From NCBI GenBank assembly GCA_963573385.1, contig CAUYLG010034683.1, positions 310,001-374,000 of the forward strand: DNA of 64,000 bases, read 5' to 3'. Source of the DNA: Cacajao melanocephalus. Lineage: Eukaryota; Chordata; Mammalia; Primates; Pitheciidae. Positions 27,771 through 39,974 of this stretch are shown piece after piece. The notes under the pieces were generated by a model. It was not told the origin of the DNA. It was given only the letters and a program-made list of their open reading frames with translations, and made no database searches. The translations under genes and the position numbers were made by a program. Position 1 is the stretch's first letter; each line of letters opens with the position of its first letter.

Positions 27771-28542
27771 TGTTTGTGGCTGAATTATGGCCCCCTAGAT
27801 GTATATGTTGAAGTCCCAACCTCCAGTACTTCAGAAAGTGACTATAATTGGAGATAGAGCTTTTAAGGAATAGGTAAAATGAGGTTTTACAGTGGAACCT
27901 AATCCAATAGGACTAAGAAGAAGAGATGAGGACACAGACACCCACAGAAGGACGCCCACCTGAGGGCTGGAGAGAAGACAGCGTCTACCAGGCCAGGAGA
28001 GGGGCCTCCGAAGTGTGCACAAATGCAAACAGATGTGAACCTGAAGGAGCCAGTCCTTCAAGATGGATCCCAAGTGGCTAACTGGGCCTGAATTTAAAAC
28101 ATAGCCAAGGAGACTTTGCTGACTAGAGGTCACACGTATACTCTGAGTGCCTTGAAAACCCACATGTCTATGCAGCTGTGGGACCCCAGAGCTCACTGAA
28201 CCGACCAATCAAAAGCTCACCTGCCTCAGACAATCAGGGCTCAGCTGTGTCAACCAATCAGAACTCAGTGGATTTCAATCCTTCATTTGTGTAAGCAGAT
28301 CTGATTGGGAACCTGGTCTGTTATAAAACCTAAGCCTTCCCTTTGTTCTCTGGAAGGGAATGTTGTACCTCCCAGGTTTGCAAACTGTTTGCTGGAATCA
28401 AATCTCTTTCCTCCGAAATCCTTTTCAGATAACTTAAGTTCGCAGAAGAAGTCGGCCCTGCCAACACTGTGATCTTGGACTTCCAGCCTCTGGAACTTTG
28501 AGAGAATAAAGTTTGGTTGTTCAAGGCACCCCAGTCCTGCAT
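27771..28542 (+). mobile_element. MLT1-type MaLR LTR split by a younger LTR
   Basis: Left part tgtttgtggctgaattatgg to gagaggggcctccgaag (ends 28013); right part resumes at gaagaagtcggccctgccaa and runs through gatcttggacttccagcctc to about 28542. gagga precedes (27766-27770) and follows (28543-28547), consistent with a 5-bp target duplication if the LTR ends at 28542. Confidence 0.9.
28014..28444 (+). mobile_element. ERV1-like solo LTR nested in the MLT1 LTR
   Basis: A 431-bp unit starting TG (tgtgcacaaatgc) and ending CA (taagttcgca), flanked by gaag on both sides (28010-28013 and 28445-28448), the 4-bp duplication typical of gamma-type ERVs. U3-like features: three CCAAT or CAAT boxes (gaccaatcaa, gacaatcagg, aaccaatcag near 28203-28260) and a TATA-like ttataaaacc at 28321. 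Named family not assigned. Confidence 0.85.
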
Positions 28543-28764
28543 GAGGACTTGGAGGCAAGGTGGTGGTGGCCAGTGTCCAGGAGCTAAAGTGAAACACACA
28601 GCCCCTGCAGGAGCCAGCCCAGGTGCCTCCTCTCCCCGAATTCGACTCGGGGGTCCTTACGCTCACCCACAGCAATGCATATTCACTTTGTAAACATGAT
28701 GGTCATTTTCTTCTCCAAGAAGTAAATGCATCTGGGCCAGCAATAGCAGGCTAACTAGATGGGA

Positions 28765-29159
28765 TGCTGTAGGGGCTGAATAGTGGCCCCTCAAAGAGTC
28801 TGTGAAGGTGATTTTATTTGGCAGTCACGTCTCTGTAGATGTAATGAAGCTGAGGATCTCAAGGTCGGATCGTCCTGGATCAGGATAAGCCCTAAATTCA
28901 ATGACAAGTGTCCTTCCCAGGCGAAGAGAGAGAGAGAGGTGAAGAGGTGGGATACGGAGAAGAAGGCCACCTGGAGACGGAGGAGAAACTGATGCAGCAC
29001 TAGTCTTGCCACAAGCCCAGGAATGCTAGGCCACCAGATGCCGGGAGAGGCAGGGAGGATTCTTCCTGGAGTCTTTGGAGCAAGTGCTGCCTTCTGGCCT
29101 CCAAATCTGTGAAATAATACATTTCTCATGAAAATATGTTACAGCAGCCTCGGGAGACA
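28765..29159 (+). mobile_element. MLT1-type MaLR LTR, sense
   Basis: tgctgtaggggctgaatagt, gtagatgtaatgaagctgag, gacggaggagaaactgatgc and ccttctggcctccaaatctg to tgttacagcagcctcgggagaca. No target duplication found. Confidence 0.88.
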
Positions 29160-30432
29160 GGCAAGCGCTAAACGGCGTGCTGTGTGCTCTCCACGGGGCA
29201 GGCATGCAGCGTGGCCGGGGCACTTGTAGGTGGCTAACAAAAAAGAGAGAAATGAGAAAGAAATGAGGATTCAGCGGCAGCCCTCGCCAGGGGCCGCGGA
29301 GGGTAATCGCTCTCCATTCTTGCCCAGCCAGGAGCTGTCAACCCTGGATATGCATGTTCTTGCTGTTCCAGAAAATATTCAAACATGGACAGAAATAATC
29401 ACATTTTCGATGAGCTGGATGTTGAAGCTTCTCTTCCAGATGATTAATGAGACTTGATTTGTCTCTCAGAGTTGGGGGAGTTTATGTAGTTTTGGAAATG
29501 GCTTGCTCTTTTACGCACCATCTGCTGGGCTGTTAGTAGTGGGCAGATTGCGCTGGCAGCTAGGAGGAGAGGTAAGGGACCCAGTGGAAGGAATCCAGAT
29601 ATTCCAGTGTGATTCTAGGGGACAGCCGTTTGTGAAATTCGCCATGGCCCTCCTCGCTCAGGCACGATGGCCTCCCTTGCCACCACACTGCAACCCGGGA
29701 GGGGCCAAGCCAGTGTTTCCTGCAGGGTCAATCTGCTCAGATATGTGGGCAGGTAATCCAGCTTCTCACTAACTGTCAGATTACTTTAAATAGAAATAGG
29801 ATGACTGTGGAGTTTCAAGACCTTTCCTGTGGGTAGTGAATATAGATATGATAGTAACCTAAAGAACTGTAAGCCTCACTCTGCATGGTCCCCTTACTCC
29901 TGCAACAAATTAGAAAGAAGTAAGTGCCTGGGCACAAGCGTCTGTGCCCATGTGTAAATACTTCGATTTGTGTTCGCGATGACATCGATTGAGCATAATC
30001 TGGTAAACAGAAAGTTTGATGGCAAGAAGACAGTCGTGAGGTTAATTACTAGGACACACAAGCAAGCTCGCCGTGACTTCCTTGTTAAAGGAACATAGCT
30101 TTTGCTGTTGGCAGTGACAGTAGAGACAGGGTGGCATCCACCGAGGCCATGTGGTCTGGGGACAGGGGCCGCCTCCCCCTACCCTGGACTTTGTGTGAGT
30201 CACAGCCACTGAGTCAGGGAAGAAACCATTGCTGTCCTTGGAGTTTAATTTACAATGCTGAGGACTTGGCCAGTGGACTTAAGGACAAGCGGGGCTTGGG
30301 AAGCTGGGTGGAAGGCCCCACCCAGCAGGAGAGCAGCTCCAGGTGCCCATCCGTGGTCCAAAGGAGGCACCGGTGTCCTGGTCACTTCTTCCCACATGAG
30401 GGGAAGGGACCAGACAGGAGTCTGTGACCCCC
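29160..30432. other. Non-repetitive sequence, part possibly regulatory
   Basis: No repeat or gene recognised. The part 29925-30115 keeps CpGs in an AT-balanced context (cgatttgtgttcgcgatgac, tcgattgagcataatctgg, gaggttaattactagg) and could be a conserved element. Conservation is untested. Confidence 0.35.
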
Positions 30433-30895
30433 GCCTATGCTGCTATAACACATTACCCCACGCTGGCCGCCTTAAAGCCACGCACATGTACTCCCCTAGG
30501 TTTGGAGGTCAGAAATCTGAAATCCATGTCAATGAGCTGGTCGAGGCACCAGCAGGGCTAATTCCTGTTGGGAACTTTAGGGGAGAATCCGTTTCCTGCC
30601 TCTTCAGCTTCTGGATTGACGTTCCTTGGTCCACGGCCGCTTCCTTCATCTTCAAGCCCCAGGATGGCACGATGGCACCTCACTTCAGCTGTCACACTGC
30701 CCTCTCTTCTCCTGTAGGGATCTCTCCTTCTGCCCTCCTCTTATACTTGTGATGTCATTTTTAGGATACATCTGGATAATCCAGGAAAATCACCCCATCT
30801 CAAGCTCCTTGATTTAATCACATCTGCAAAGTCCTTTTTGCCACATAAGGTAGCATTTATAGGGGCCAGGAATTCAGACCTGATGTAGGTCCCCT
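30433..30895 (-). mobile_element. MLT1-like MaLR LTR, antisense
   Basis: tgctgctataacacattacc, gtttggaggtcagaaatctg, cttccttcatcttcaagccc, ggataatccaggaaaatcac and aatcacatctgcaaagtcct are the complement of an MLT1-class LTR in order. Ends are approximate. Confidence 0.8.
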
Positions 30896-30899
30896 TTCA

Positions 30900-32599
30900 G
30901 GATGCTTGCTCAACCCACCATGGAGGATAAAGGGGCCTTGAGGTCACACAGTCACATCCACTGCAGAGGCAGACACAGAAGGGCTCTCTTCGCTAAAGAA
31001 GCATAGCCAAGGGCTGGAAGTCACAACTGAGTCCCTCAAACACTCACGGAAGGGGTGCGTGTATGTCACCCCTGAGCTGCAGATTGGCAATGCATTCACT
31101 CACTCACTCAAACATTCCCGCACTCAGTGGATACTCACTGAGGGATGCTCTTCTCCAGAAATGTGGATGGCATCAGAGTACTTTGCAAGCATGATAGAGA
31201 CTGTGCTGCACCCAAGAGAGCAGAGACAGATGGGTACATTACAGCACAGAGAGCCACCATGTGGAAGTGAGCACACTGTGGTCTTGGTGCAGAGAATGGC
31301 TCCCACCAGACTTGTGGGGCCTCTCCAGACAGGAAGCCTTCAGCAGGCAGTGAGGAGAAGCAGGAGGCCTCCCGGCTAAACTGGAGTTGGCCAGGCCAAG
31401 AGGAGGAGGTAGGTGCAGTTCCTGGCAGCACTGGGGGTGAAGCCTCTGAGATCCCCAATAGATCCATGTGCCAAGGAGCAGGGAGCATACTGGGTCCAAT
31501 TTATCCTCCAAATATCTCGGAACTCTGCTGCCCCACCTCCACCTCCTGCTGTTTCTCATCTGGCCCAGGAAGCATCTTCTCATGGCTCAGTGGCTACCTC
31601 CCAGACATCTGAAGCTGGGCAGCAGGCCCTGCAGGCAGTCGCCACGCTCCCTAGAGACTTGTGGGGGTGAGCACAGCAGCACCCACGTAAGCTATTGAGC
31701 ACTTGAGAGCCCACAGCCAGGAGCCACCGGGCCATAGAGATCAGACTTCTACGCAGTACAGAGACCAGTGCCTGGCCCCACCCACCTCTCCGTCTGCCCC
31801 CAGCTTCCCTCTGTGTTCCCCTAACTGTGTGCTCCTCCCCTCCACATGCTCCTGCTCTCTGTGGATCACATGAAATCGCATGTTTGAGGGAATTTCATCA
31901 TTCTTAAGATGGCACTGACAGCTTCAAGTGGAATAATTGGTGCAAGAAGTGGATGCAGACCTGGGCCATGCTGCAGCGGGAGTGCCGTGGTAGCTTGGAA
32001 AACACGAAGGTGGACACGGAGTACATCCTTCATAAAATCATTAGAGCGAAATTTTCTTATCCAGTTATGCAGTTGACTCTTGGTGAGACCTCAGGAAAAA
32101 TTAATTAACCTGTGTGTTCTTGCTCTTCTCCTTGGCAGTGGGGGTAATGCCCTTATTTTGCAAATGCTCTGTTTTTCCTTCAGAAATTCTGTAAGGCTTG
32201 ATGACCTCGTAGCTCTCTAAATTACTGGATGGCACCAAGAATTCCAGATGACAGCAGGATGGGCCCAGAGATTTCCAAATGTCAAGGAGACTCCTGCAGG
32301 GCCTGGCCGCATCCCTGGAAGCTGGGAGGCAAGAGCGGGGCTCAGACATGGGTTCTCCAGCCCAGTCACTGCGGGCAGCTCTTGTCTCCTCCAGCGGTGT
32401 TTGCCCCATCTGAGCCGCGTCTCCGAGTCTCACCAAACTCATTCTACTCTGGTGACATCTTGTACTGTCTACCGTGATGCTGGAGGCTTTCTCTTCTCCC
32501 TGCTCTTCTGAGACCTCTTCCTCACCATCCATTCAGCCAACCTTTTTCAGACCTGGACTATGTGCACCTCCCATTTCACAGCATGGTGGGAAGGAGCAA
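30900..32599. other. Unassigned sequence, no gene seen
   Basis: About 31085-31140 (cattcactcactcactcaaa, tggatactcactgagggatg) resembles an L2-class remnant. Frames up to 143 codons overlap in several phases without a recognised domain. Confidence 0.4.
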
Positions 32600-33060
<461 letters not shown>

Positions 33061-33985
33061 GCATTGGAGTTATCAGCACCTGTTATCAGCAGCACTAATC
33101 AGCTTGCAGCTCTTCATCAGCCCCAGACTATTCTGAAGCCCTCAGCTGTTGTTTTTTCCATTCTTTCTAACTTCACATCTTCCTCGTCCATATCCTTGGA
33201 AATCTCAGCAATGAGCTGTGGGGACTGTAAACTGACTGAGGTCTGGATATCAGGGCAGGACCATCGTTATCCACTGTGGCAGCTGACATCACTCTACTTA
33301 CAAGGTGTTTGTAAAGCTTAATTTTTGAAAATTATGGTAGAGGCAGGACAGCCAGAGCCCGCCCTGCCCTGGTGTCAATGAGAGAGATCTTTAGTTTCAT
33401 TTTGTCTTCTGCACTCACAAAGCCATCCTTTATTTAGGATAAAATCCACGTCCCAGTTTACATCAGTGGCACATACTTTCTAAGGAAAAAATTGAAAATA
33501 ATCCCACAATTTAGCCAGAGTGCATTTTATTCATTAATTAATCTGGACCCATAATTAAATGGCCACAACCTGCCTTTCCCTGAAAGAAGTCATTTGCAGC
33601 ATTTATTTTAAGAAACAGTATTGAATTTGAAAGGACCACTGAGTCAGGTTGGACTGGTGATTGGATGGTCTCATTCCAGGCCTCTAGACAATCATTCTTG
33701 TGACATCATGGTTAGACCTTGGGTTTCTTCTTAGTGAGAAAAGAAACACATACATCTCAGGTTCTGGCCACTTTCCCAAAGTGTGGGCCTGTCTGCGTCT
33801 CATGCCAAGAAGCATCAGTGCACATTCACCAAAGGATGGGGCAGCCACAGCCGTAGCTGGTGACTCTGATAGAGGGACGGGACCATTCCCGGAAAAATGG
33901 CAGCCATTCTCTGAACAGAGTGCCTTCAGCATGTGGTGCTGTAGCCTCTCTCCTCCAGGGGATTAGTCTCTGTGGGCTGTTCACA
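33061..33985. other. Non-repetitive sequence with candidate regulatory island
   Basis: No gene. The part 33400-33640 is repeat-free and AT-rich with paired homeodomain-type motifs, attaatta (33533-33540) and ataattaaat (33551-33560). This is suggestive only. Confidence 0.35.
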
Positions 33986-33989
33986 TGCT

Positions 33990-34690
33990 CATGTGTGCAC
34001 ACACACTCACATTCACGCACATACACACTCATGTACATACGCACTCACATACTCACACATTCACACTCATAGACACCCTCCCACACACTCACACATATAC
34101 ACACAAAATCATATATTTTCACTCTCACACATACATACACAAATACACACACTCACATTTACATACTCTCACATGTACACACTCTCACATATGCACACCC
34201 ACTCCCACACACACTCACAGACACATGCACACACCCACACTTGCACACACACACACATTCACGCACATGTATGCTTTCACATTCACACACATGCACTCAC
34301 ATACTTTTACATTCACACTGACACATACTCTCACACACTCACAAACTCAGACACCACCCCACACACATATATGCACATAATCCTACAATTTCACTCACAT
34401 TCACATACTCTCACACATATACTCACACATACATCCTCACACACATACATACACTCACATTTACACATGCTCACATGTACACACACATGCACACCCACTC
34501 TCACACACACTCACAGATACACACCCTCTCTCACACACTCACACATGCACACCCACTCTCTCACACATACACACTCACAGATGCACACCCTCTCTCTCAT
34601 ACATTCACAGACACACATGCACACACCTATACTTACACATACACACACAGGTACACACACACTTATACACAATCTCACATGCACACTTCG
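33990..34690. repeat. CA-rich interrupted repeat, about 700 bp
   Basis: Imperfect mixture of cacacac, cactcacac, cacatac, tctcacac and cattcacac units with no single long period. The + strand is nearly free of G. It keeps frames open for 264, 131 and 116 codons, all His/Thr/Ser low complexity, so they are not taken as genes. Confidence 0.96.
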
Positions 34691-35515
34691 AGTATCAGGG
34701 AAAAACAACCACAGAAGAGAGGTCCAGGGAAAATGCCATCTATCAAGACAGAGTCCTGGACACTGAGCTTGTCCTGGGAAAGGGTGTGCAGGCAAAGAGA
34801 AAAAATAAGTAGAAATACAGAGTGAGACCGGAGGTGCTGTGTCCAGCCAGCTAGGGACCGGCAGCTCCGCTCCGCTCCTTCAGAAAGGCCTGTGTGTATT
34901 TCCAAGCACCTGGACGCTAAGCTGTTATTATGAGAGTGAGCTTCGGAAGCCCCTGAGTGTGGTGGAGAGTGACGGGTGGAGGCATGTTTGGGGCAATTAT
35001 CTCCATCTTGTTGTGGAATTAGCATGAGGGCTTGCAGCTACAGCAGTGGCTGGCTCTGGGCACCTACATGAGATTGACAGTCACAGCAGCCAAAGGGTGG
35101 ACCTAGTTATCTTCTCTCTCCGTACGGACCCTCAGCCTCGCTCCCGATGCTCTGCCTGAGAGAGACGTCCCTGCCTCCTCCATAAATATCCAGAATGAAA
35201 GTGCCTTGCTCTGAGATTGTTCATGCTCTCTTTCAGGATAACACACTTGGGCTTCCTATAAATTTACCCGTTCATTTCTGTGCAATGCCTGCTGCTGGTT
35301 TCTCCTCCTGTCCTATTTCATGCTAAATGGCTTTTCCTGCCTTGGCATTGCCCAGATTTTTTTTTTGTACTTCTGTGATGAGTCAGTGCTTCCCATTGAG
35401 GGCCATGCATATTAAAACCTCTGCAGTTCAGACTCATGGGGTTTTCATTTCATTATTTGCTGCTAACACACTATTCTCGCTTATCCCTGCTTGAGTGCTC
35501 TTCTGCCTATTTATT
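34691..35515. other. Unassigned sequence, no gene seen
   Basis: Frames at most 116 codons and overlapping the CA block. About 34915-35030 is repeat-free and AT-balanced. No family assigned. Confidence 0.4.
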
Positions 35516-35925
35516 TGCTCATTGAAAAATATTTATTAAGAACCTACTCTGTGCCAAGCCTGGGCCAGACCATGAGGACACAGCTGTGTACCAAGTAGAC
35601 ACAGATCCTGTGTGTCTCCCAGGCAAAGCCCCACTCAGCACCCCACAGAGCTCCTGGGCGGTGGCTGGGGCCTGGTTTCCCCATGAGTGCCAATGATGAG
35701 TCATGGAAAGAACACAGGACGTGAGGCCAAACATATCTGGATTTGCCTCAGTGAATCAATCCACATTCATGGGCTCTTTGATCAGGCAAAAGCAGGAGAA
35801 ATGGGTGGCTGCTCACCGTCCACAGCCATGAAATGGGAACCACAGTACCTATCCCACTGGCTGATTGAATACCCAGGGCTAGCATATGTGAAGCCCTTGG
35901 GGGCTTGATAATGGTAACTATGTGT
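35516..35925 (+). mobile_element. L2-class and MIR remnants
   Basis: 35516-35600 has tgctcattgaaaaatattta, agaacctactctgtgccaag, the common L2-class phrase. 35695-35925 has gtgaggccaaacatatctgg, catgaaatgggaaccacagt and acctatcccactggctgatt, like a diverged MIR core. Confidence 0.6.
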
Positions 35926-36219
35926 TAACAGTTTTTATTTGTCACCTGTCTTTGTCCCAGAAGCAGATTGGGGGAAGTAGGAGAAGCTGCAGACGTACTT
36001 CCCACAGTCAGGGTGCTCATCATCTAACAAGACAGAAAGAAGTGACCTGATTCTATCCAGCAAATGTCTACTAAGTCCTTGCAGGCAAGAGGCATATTTC
36101 AGGTTCAAGAGGGGATGCAGAGAAGACAGATGGGTATCCCAGGGGACTCCTTGCACATGCAGGCTGACACCAGGCCAGTGAAACAAATGCTCTGAGGTTT
36201 GCAAATAAGGATCAATGAG

Positions 36220-36510
36220 GGCTGGGCAGGGTGATTCACGCCTGTAATCCCAGCATTTTGGGAGGCTGAGGCAGGTTGATCACCTGAGGTCAGGAATTTG
36301 AGACCAGCCTGGCCAACATGGTGAAACCTAGTCTCCACTGAAAAAAAAAAAATGTTATGGTGGTGGGCACCTGTAATCTCAGCTACTTCAGAGGCTGAGG
36401 CAGGAGAATCACTTGAACCGGAAAGGTAGAGGTTTCAGTGAGCCAAGATCATGCTACTGCACTGCAGCCTGGGCAACAAGAGTGAAACTCCATCTCAAAA
36501 AAATAATAAG
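36220..36510 (+). mobile_element. Alu SINE, sense
   Basis: ggctgggcagggtgattcac to actccatctcaaaaaaataa. Target duplication atcaatgag (36211-36219) versus atcgatgag (36516-36524). The loss of CpGs suggests an older copy. Confidence 0.97.
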
Positions 36511-36524
36511 TACAGATCGATGAG

Positions 36525-37883
36525 ATTCAGGGGTAAATTGTGAGAGGGAGGTTTAGATTCCAAGATGTTTGTGAGGGAGCTGATGCTTATGCTGGGCCTT
36601 CAAGAGTGGAGGCAATTCTGTAAGTGGAAGCCAGGGATCCAGAAAGCTCCGAGTGTGTCTGGACTTTGGGAATTGGGAGAGAGGGAGCACGTTGCCTGGA
36701 GTGCAAGGAAGTTACTCCCAGGCTAAGCTGAAAAGATGGGAGCAGACTCAGGGGCCTTGACTCCCAGACGGGAGAAGCCCAGCAAGGGCTGCTGACGAGG
36801 GAGTGGCTTGATCAGAGTTGAGATTTGGAAAGATCTTTCTAGAGGCCTTTGAAGAAACAAGCGACAAGTGCCCAGGTAGGAGCCGGGTGCGGTCATGTAA
36901 GTGGGCGACAGTCCCGCCCGACTCAGACGGGGTGGAGGGAAAGCAAGATGGGGAGTCCTTCCAGAAACCACCGTGTGTCCAGAGGGTGCCAGGCACAGGA
37001 CCATTTGGGCCAAGTCTACAATCCACTGTCACCAGGTAAGACTGTCACCAGATAAGACTGTCACCAGGTAAGACTGCACAGTCCACGTTCGTTCCCCCCG
37101 AAAACCCTTCAGACCGACTCCTTTTCTGACATTTTTAGGAGAGGATATGTGGAAACACGCTTTGAAGCTGCCGTCAGGGCCCGCAGCTTCTTCGAATGTC
37201 AGACCTGGAAGGGCGTAGAAGCTGGCTCTCCCACACTGTTGCAGGAGCCCCCTGCCAAGCTTTCCTGGCAGGTGACTGGCAGTCTCCACCTGAATGCAAA
37301 ATCACCAACATGGGCTTAAAATGGCCTGGGCACTACGACTCTCTTGCATGGGTTATCTCATTTTGAGATGAGGCACTGAGACTCAGAGGCTTTGGCTAAA
37401 CTACCAAAAGTCTAACTGGTGCTGTATGGTGGCGCGGGATCACACCTTGGGGGTCGCACTCTTGACCACTGCGCCAGGCCCTACAACATGAACACCAAGC
37501 TTTGGGGCAGCTCTTTCCACAGCAGGACAGTGTGCATCCAAGCTCTTCCCTAGTTTGAACAGCTGCCCCCAATGTTTGATCCGAGGCCCTGGCTTCGGAC
37601 CAGAGCATCCTTGTTCTTTGAACCCGGGGGCTCTGCCTCCAGGCTTTTTTCTCCAGCTCCTCCAGCCCTCCCACACCGGACTTGGTTGCCTGACCTCTCA
37701 CTATCCTGGTGGCTCCCCTCTGAATGCTGAGTGGGTTAGTGTCTGTCACTTCACCTGGGCTGGCCTGGCTGGGGTGCAGCCAGTAACCCCTCCTCCCAGG
37801 GGATGTCCCTCCACCCCAACAATCTCAGGGTCTATTGAACCCATGGACAGCCACTTATTGACCCAGCCCGGAAACACGGCAGG
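36525..37883. other. Unassigned sequence with ancient repeat remnants
   Basis: 36540-36850 (ctgggccttcaagagtggag, gagggagtggcttgatcaga) resembles a known ancient mammalian repeat class, unnamed. 37340-37460 has a L2/MIR-like phrase (catttt gagatgaggcactgagac). A 16-bp tandem is listed separately. Frames up to 155 codons show no domain. Confidence 0.4.
37025..37072 (+). repeat. 16-bp tandem repeat, three copies
   Basis: actgtcaccaggtaag three times with one change (gataag in the middle copy). The outer copies contain CAG followed by GTAAGA, a strong splice-donor match. Confidence 0.93.
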
Positions 37884-38075
37884 TGATACGGCTTGGATGT
37901 TTGTCCCCTCCAAATCTTATGTTGAAATGCGGCCCCCAGTGTTAGAGGTGGGTCCCTTTGGGACCTATTTGGGTCATGGGGGGGAATCCCTCATGAATGG
38001 TTTGGTCTCACCCTTGAGGTAATGAGTGAGATCTTGCTCTGAATTCCTGTGAGACCTGGTTGTTTGAAAGAGTGT

Positions 38076-38367
38076 AGCAGGCTGGCGCAGTGGCTCCCAC
38101 CTGTAATCCCAGCACTTTGGGAGACCGAGGCAGGTGGATCAAGAAGTCAGGAGTTCAAGACCAGCCTGACCAACATGGTGAAACCTCGTCTCTACTGAAA
38201 ATACAAAAATTATCCGGGCATGGTGGCATATACCTACAATCTCAGCTACTCAGAAGGCTGAGGCAGGAGAATCGCTTGAACCTGGGAGGCAGAGGATGCA
38301 GTGAGTTAAGATCATGGCACTGTACTCCAGCCTGGCCAGCAGAATGAGACTCTGTCTCAAAAAAAAA
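38076..38367 (+). mobile_element. Alu SINE, sense, inside the MST LTR
   Basis: agcaggctggcgcagtggct to actctgtctcaaaaaaaaa. Perfect 10-bp target duplication gaaagagtgt at 38066-38075 and 38368-38377. Confidence 0.98.
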
Positions 38368-38573
38368 GAAAGAGTGTGGCATCTCCCCTCACCTGCTGTC
38401 TTGATCCTGTCCCTGCAGGTGAGGCACGTGCTTTCTGTCCACTTCCCTCATGATTGGAAGCTTCCTGAGGCCTCACCAGGAACAGCTGTGGTAGCCATAT
38501 TTCCTATACAGCCTACAGAACCATGAGACAAATAAACTTCTTTTCTTTATAAATTTCCCATCCTCAGGTATGT

Positions 38574-38873
38574 ATTTTTTTTTCTTTTACAGTGGAGTCT
38601 CATTCTGTTGCCCAGGCTGGCATGCAGTGGCACAATCTTGGCTCACTGCAACTTCTGCCTCCCAGGTTCAAGTGATTCTCCTGCCTCTCAGTCTCCCAAT
38701 TAGCTGAGATTACAGGTGCACACCACCACACCCAGCTAATTTGTTTTTGCATTTTTAGTAATGACAGGGTTTCACCATGTTGACCAGGCTGGTCTCAAAC
38801 TGACCTCAGGTGATCTGCCCACCTTGGCCTCCCAAAATGCGAAGATTTCAGGCATGAGCCACCGCACCCAGCC
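38574..38873 (-). mobile_element. Alu SINE, antisense, inside the MST LTR
   Basis: T-run, cagtggagtctcattctgtt to gagccaccgcacccagcc. It sits in the MST 3' region at the caggtatgt motif that continues as tttatagcaacac after the Alu. Target duplication is unclear. Confidence 0.96.
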
Positions 38874-38984
38874 AGATATTCCTTTATAGCAACACAAAAA
38901 CCAGCTTAACACAGCAGGCTTCCCTCCAAGCAGGCTTCCTTCCTGTTTCCCAGAACCTATTCCTCTCCTCTCACTGATTCCTTT

Positions 38985-39180
38985 GATCCTCTCTGCTTTT
39001 GAGTTTGACTCTCTTGGATTCTACATACGAGTGTGATTGTATGGTTGTTACCAATACCTTTCTGTGCCTGGCTTATTTCACTTAGCAATGTCCTCCAGAT
39101 TCACCCACATTGAGGCAAATTGTAGAATTTCCTTCTTTTTCTGAGGTTGAATAATACCAGAACATTTTACAGATGTCCCC
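38985..39180 (-). mobile_element. Old L1 fragment, antisense
   Basis: tggattctacatacgagtgt, tgcctggcttatttcactta, gcaatgtcctccagattcac and ttccttctttttctgaggtt are the complement of L1M-type ORF2 3' sequence. Confidence 0.85.
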
Positions 39181-39540
39181 TCTGTGCTTTTTTTCAAGTC
39201 CTTGATGAAGATGTTGAACAGAAATGAGCAATTTCTTCAACAAGCTCTCCTATGTTTCTGGGTGTCAGGGTGTACCCCTTTCTTTTCACATGGTCTGTGC
39301 TTCCAGCCTAGCCCACCTTGGAATGTTCTATGGGGATTTTCACTCTGAATGCTCCAGGGGCCTCTGCGATGCACACAGACGTAATGCACAAGAGATATTT
39401 GTCAGTGGGAGTCCCAAGAACACTGCACTGGAGGGCCAGAGTGGTTTCTTCTTTCAAAAGTGACAGCATTTATCTACCCTCAGGTGTGAGTACTCAGCAG
39501 GTCTCAGTTCCACCCACATGGGATCAAAGCATATAACTAC
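39181..39540. other. Unassigned sequence, no gene seen
   Basis: Short frames (72 and 79 codons) without recognisable product. Confidence 0.4.
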
Positions 39541-39601
39541 CTTTCCTTCCTTCCTTCCTTCCTTCCTTCCTTCCTTCCTTCCTTCCTTCCTTCCTTTCTT
39601 T

Positions 39602-39645
<44 letters not shown>

Positions 39646-39687
39646 TTCTTTCTTCTCTCTCTCTCTCTTTCTTCTTTCTTTCTTTCT
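39541..39687 (-). repeat. Compound (CCTT)n-(TTTC)n-(CT)n microsatellite
   Basis: About 55 bases of CCTT repeats pass into about 55 bases of TTTC repeats, then a short CT run and TTTC again, directly before an antisense Alu. It is best read as the expanded and mutated tail of that Alu. Confidence 0.95.
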
Positions 39688-39973
<286 letters not shown>

Positions 39974-39974
39974 A

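Larger units (their letters stand above)
37884..38913 (+). mobile_element. MST-type MaLR solo LTR carrying two Alus
   Basis: Starts tgatacggcttggatgtttg and ends ccagcttaacaca, with tgaggcctcaccaggaacag and gacaaataaacttcttttct between. Perfect 5-bp target duplication gcagg at 37879-37883 and 38914-38918. Without the two Alus it is about 430 bp, the usual length of an MST LTR. Confidence 0.95.

Noticed and set aside
33972..34766. 264-codon + frame, His/Thr-rich
   Set aside because: Translation of a CA-rich tandem block; several frames are open for the same reason.
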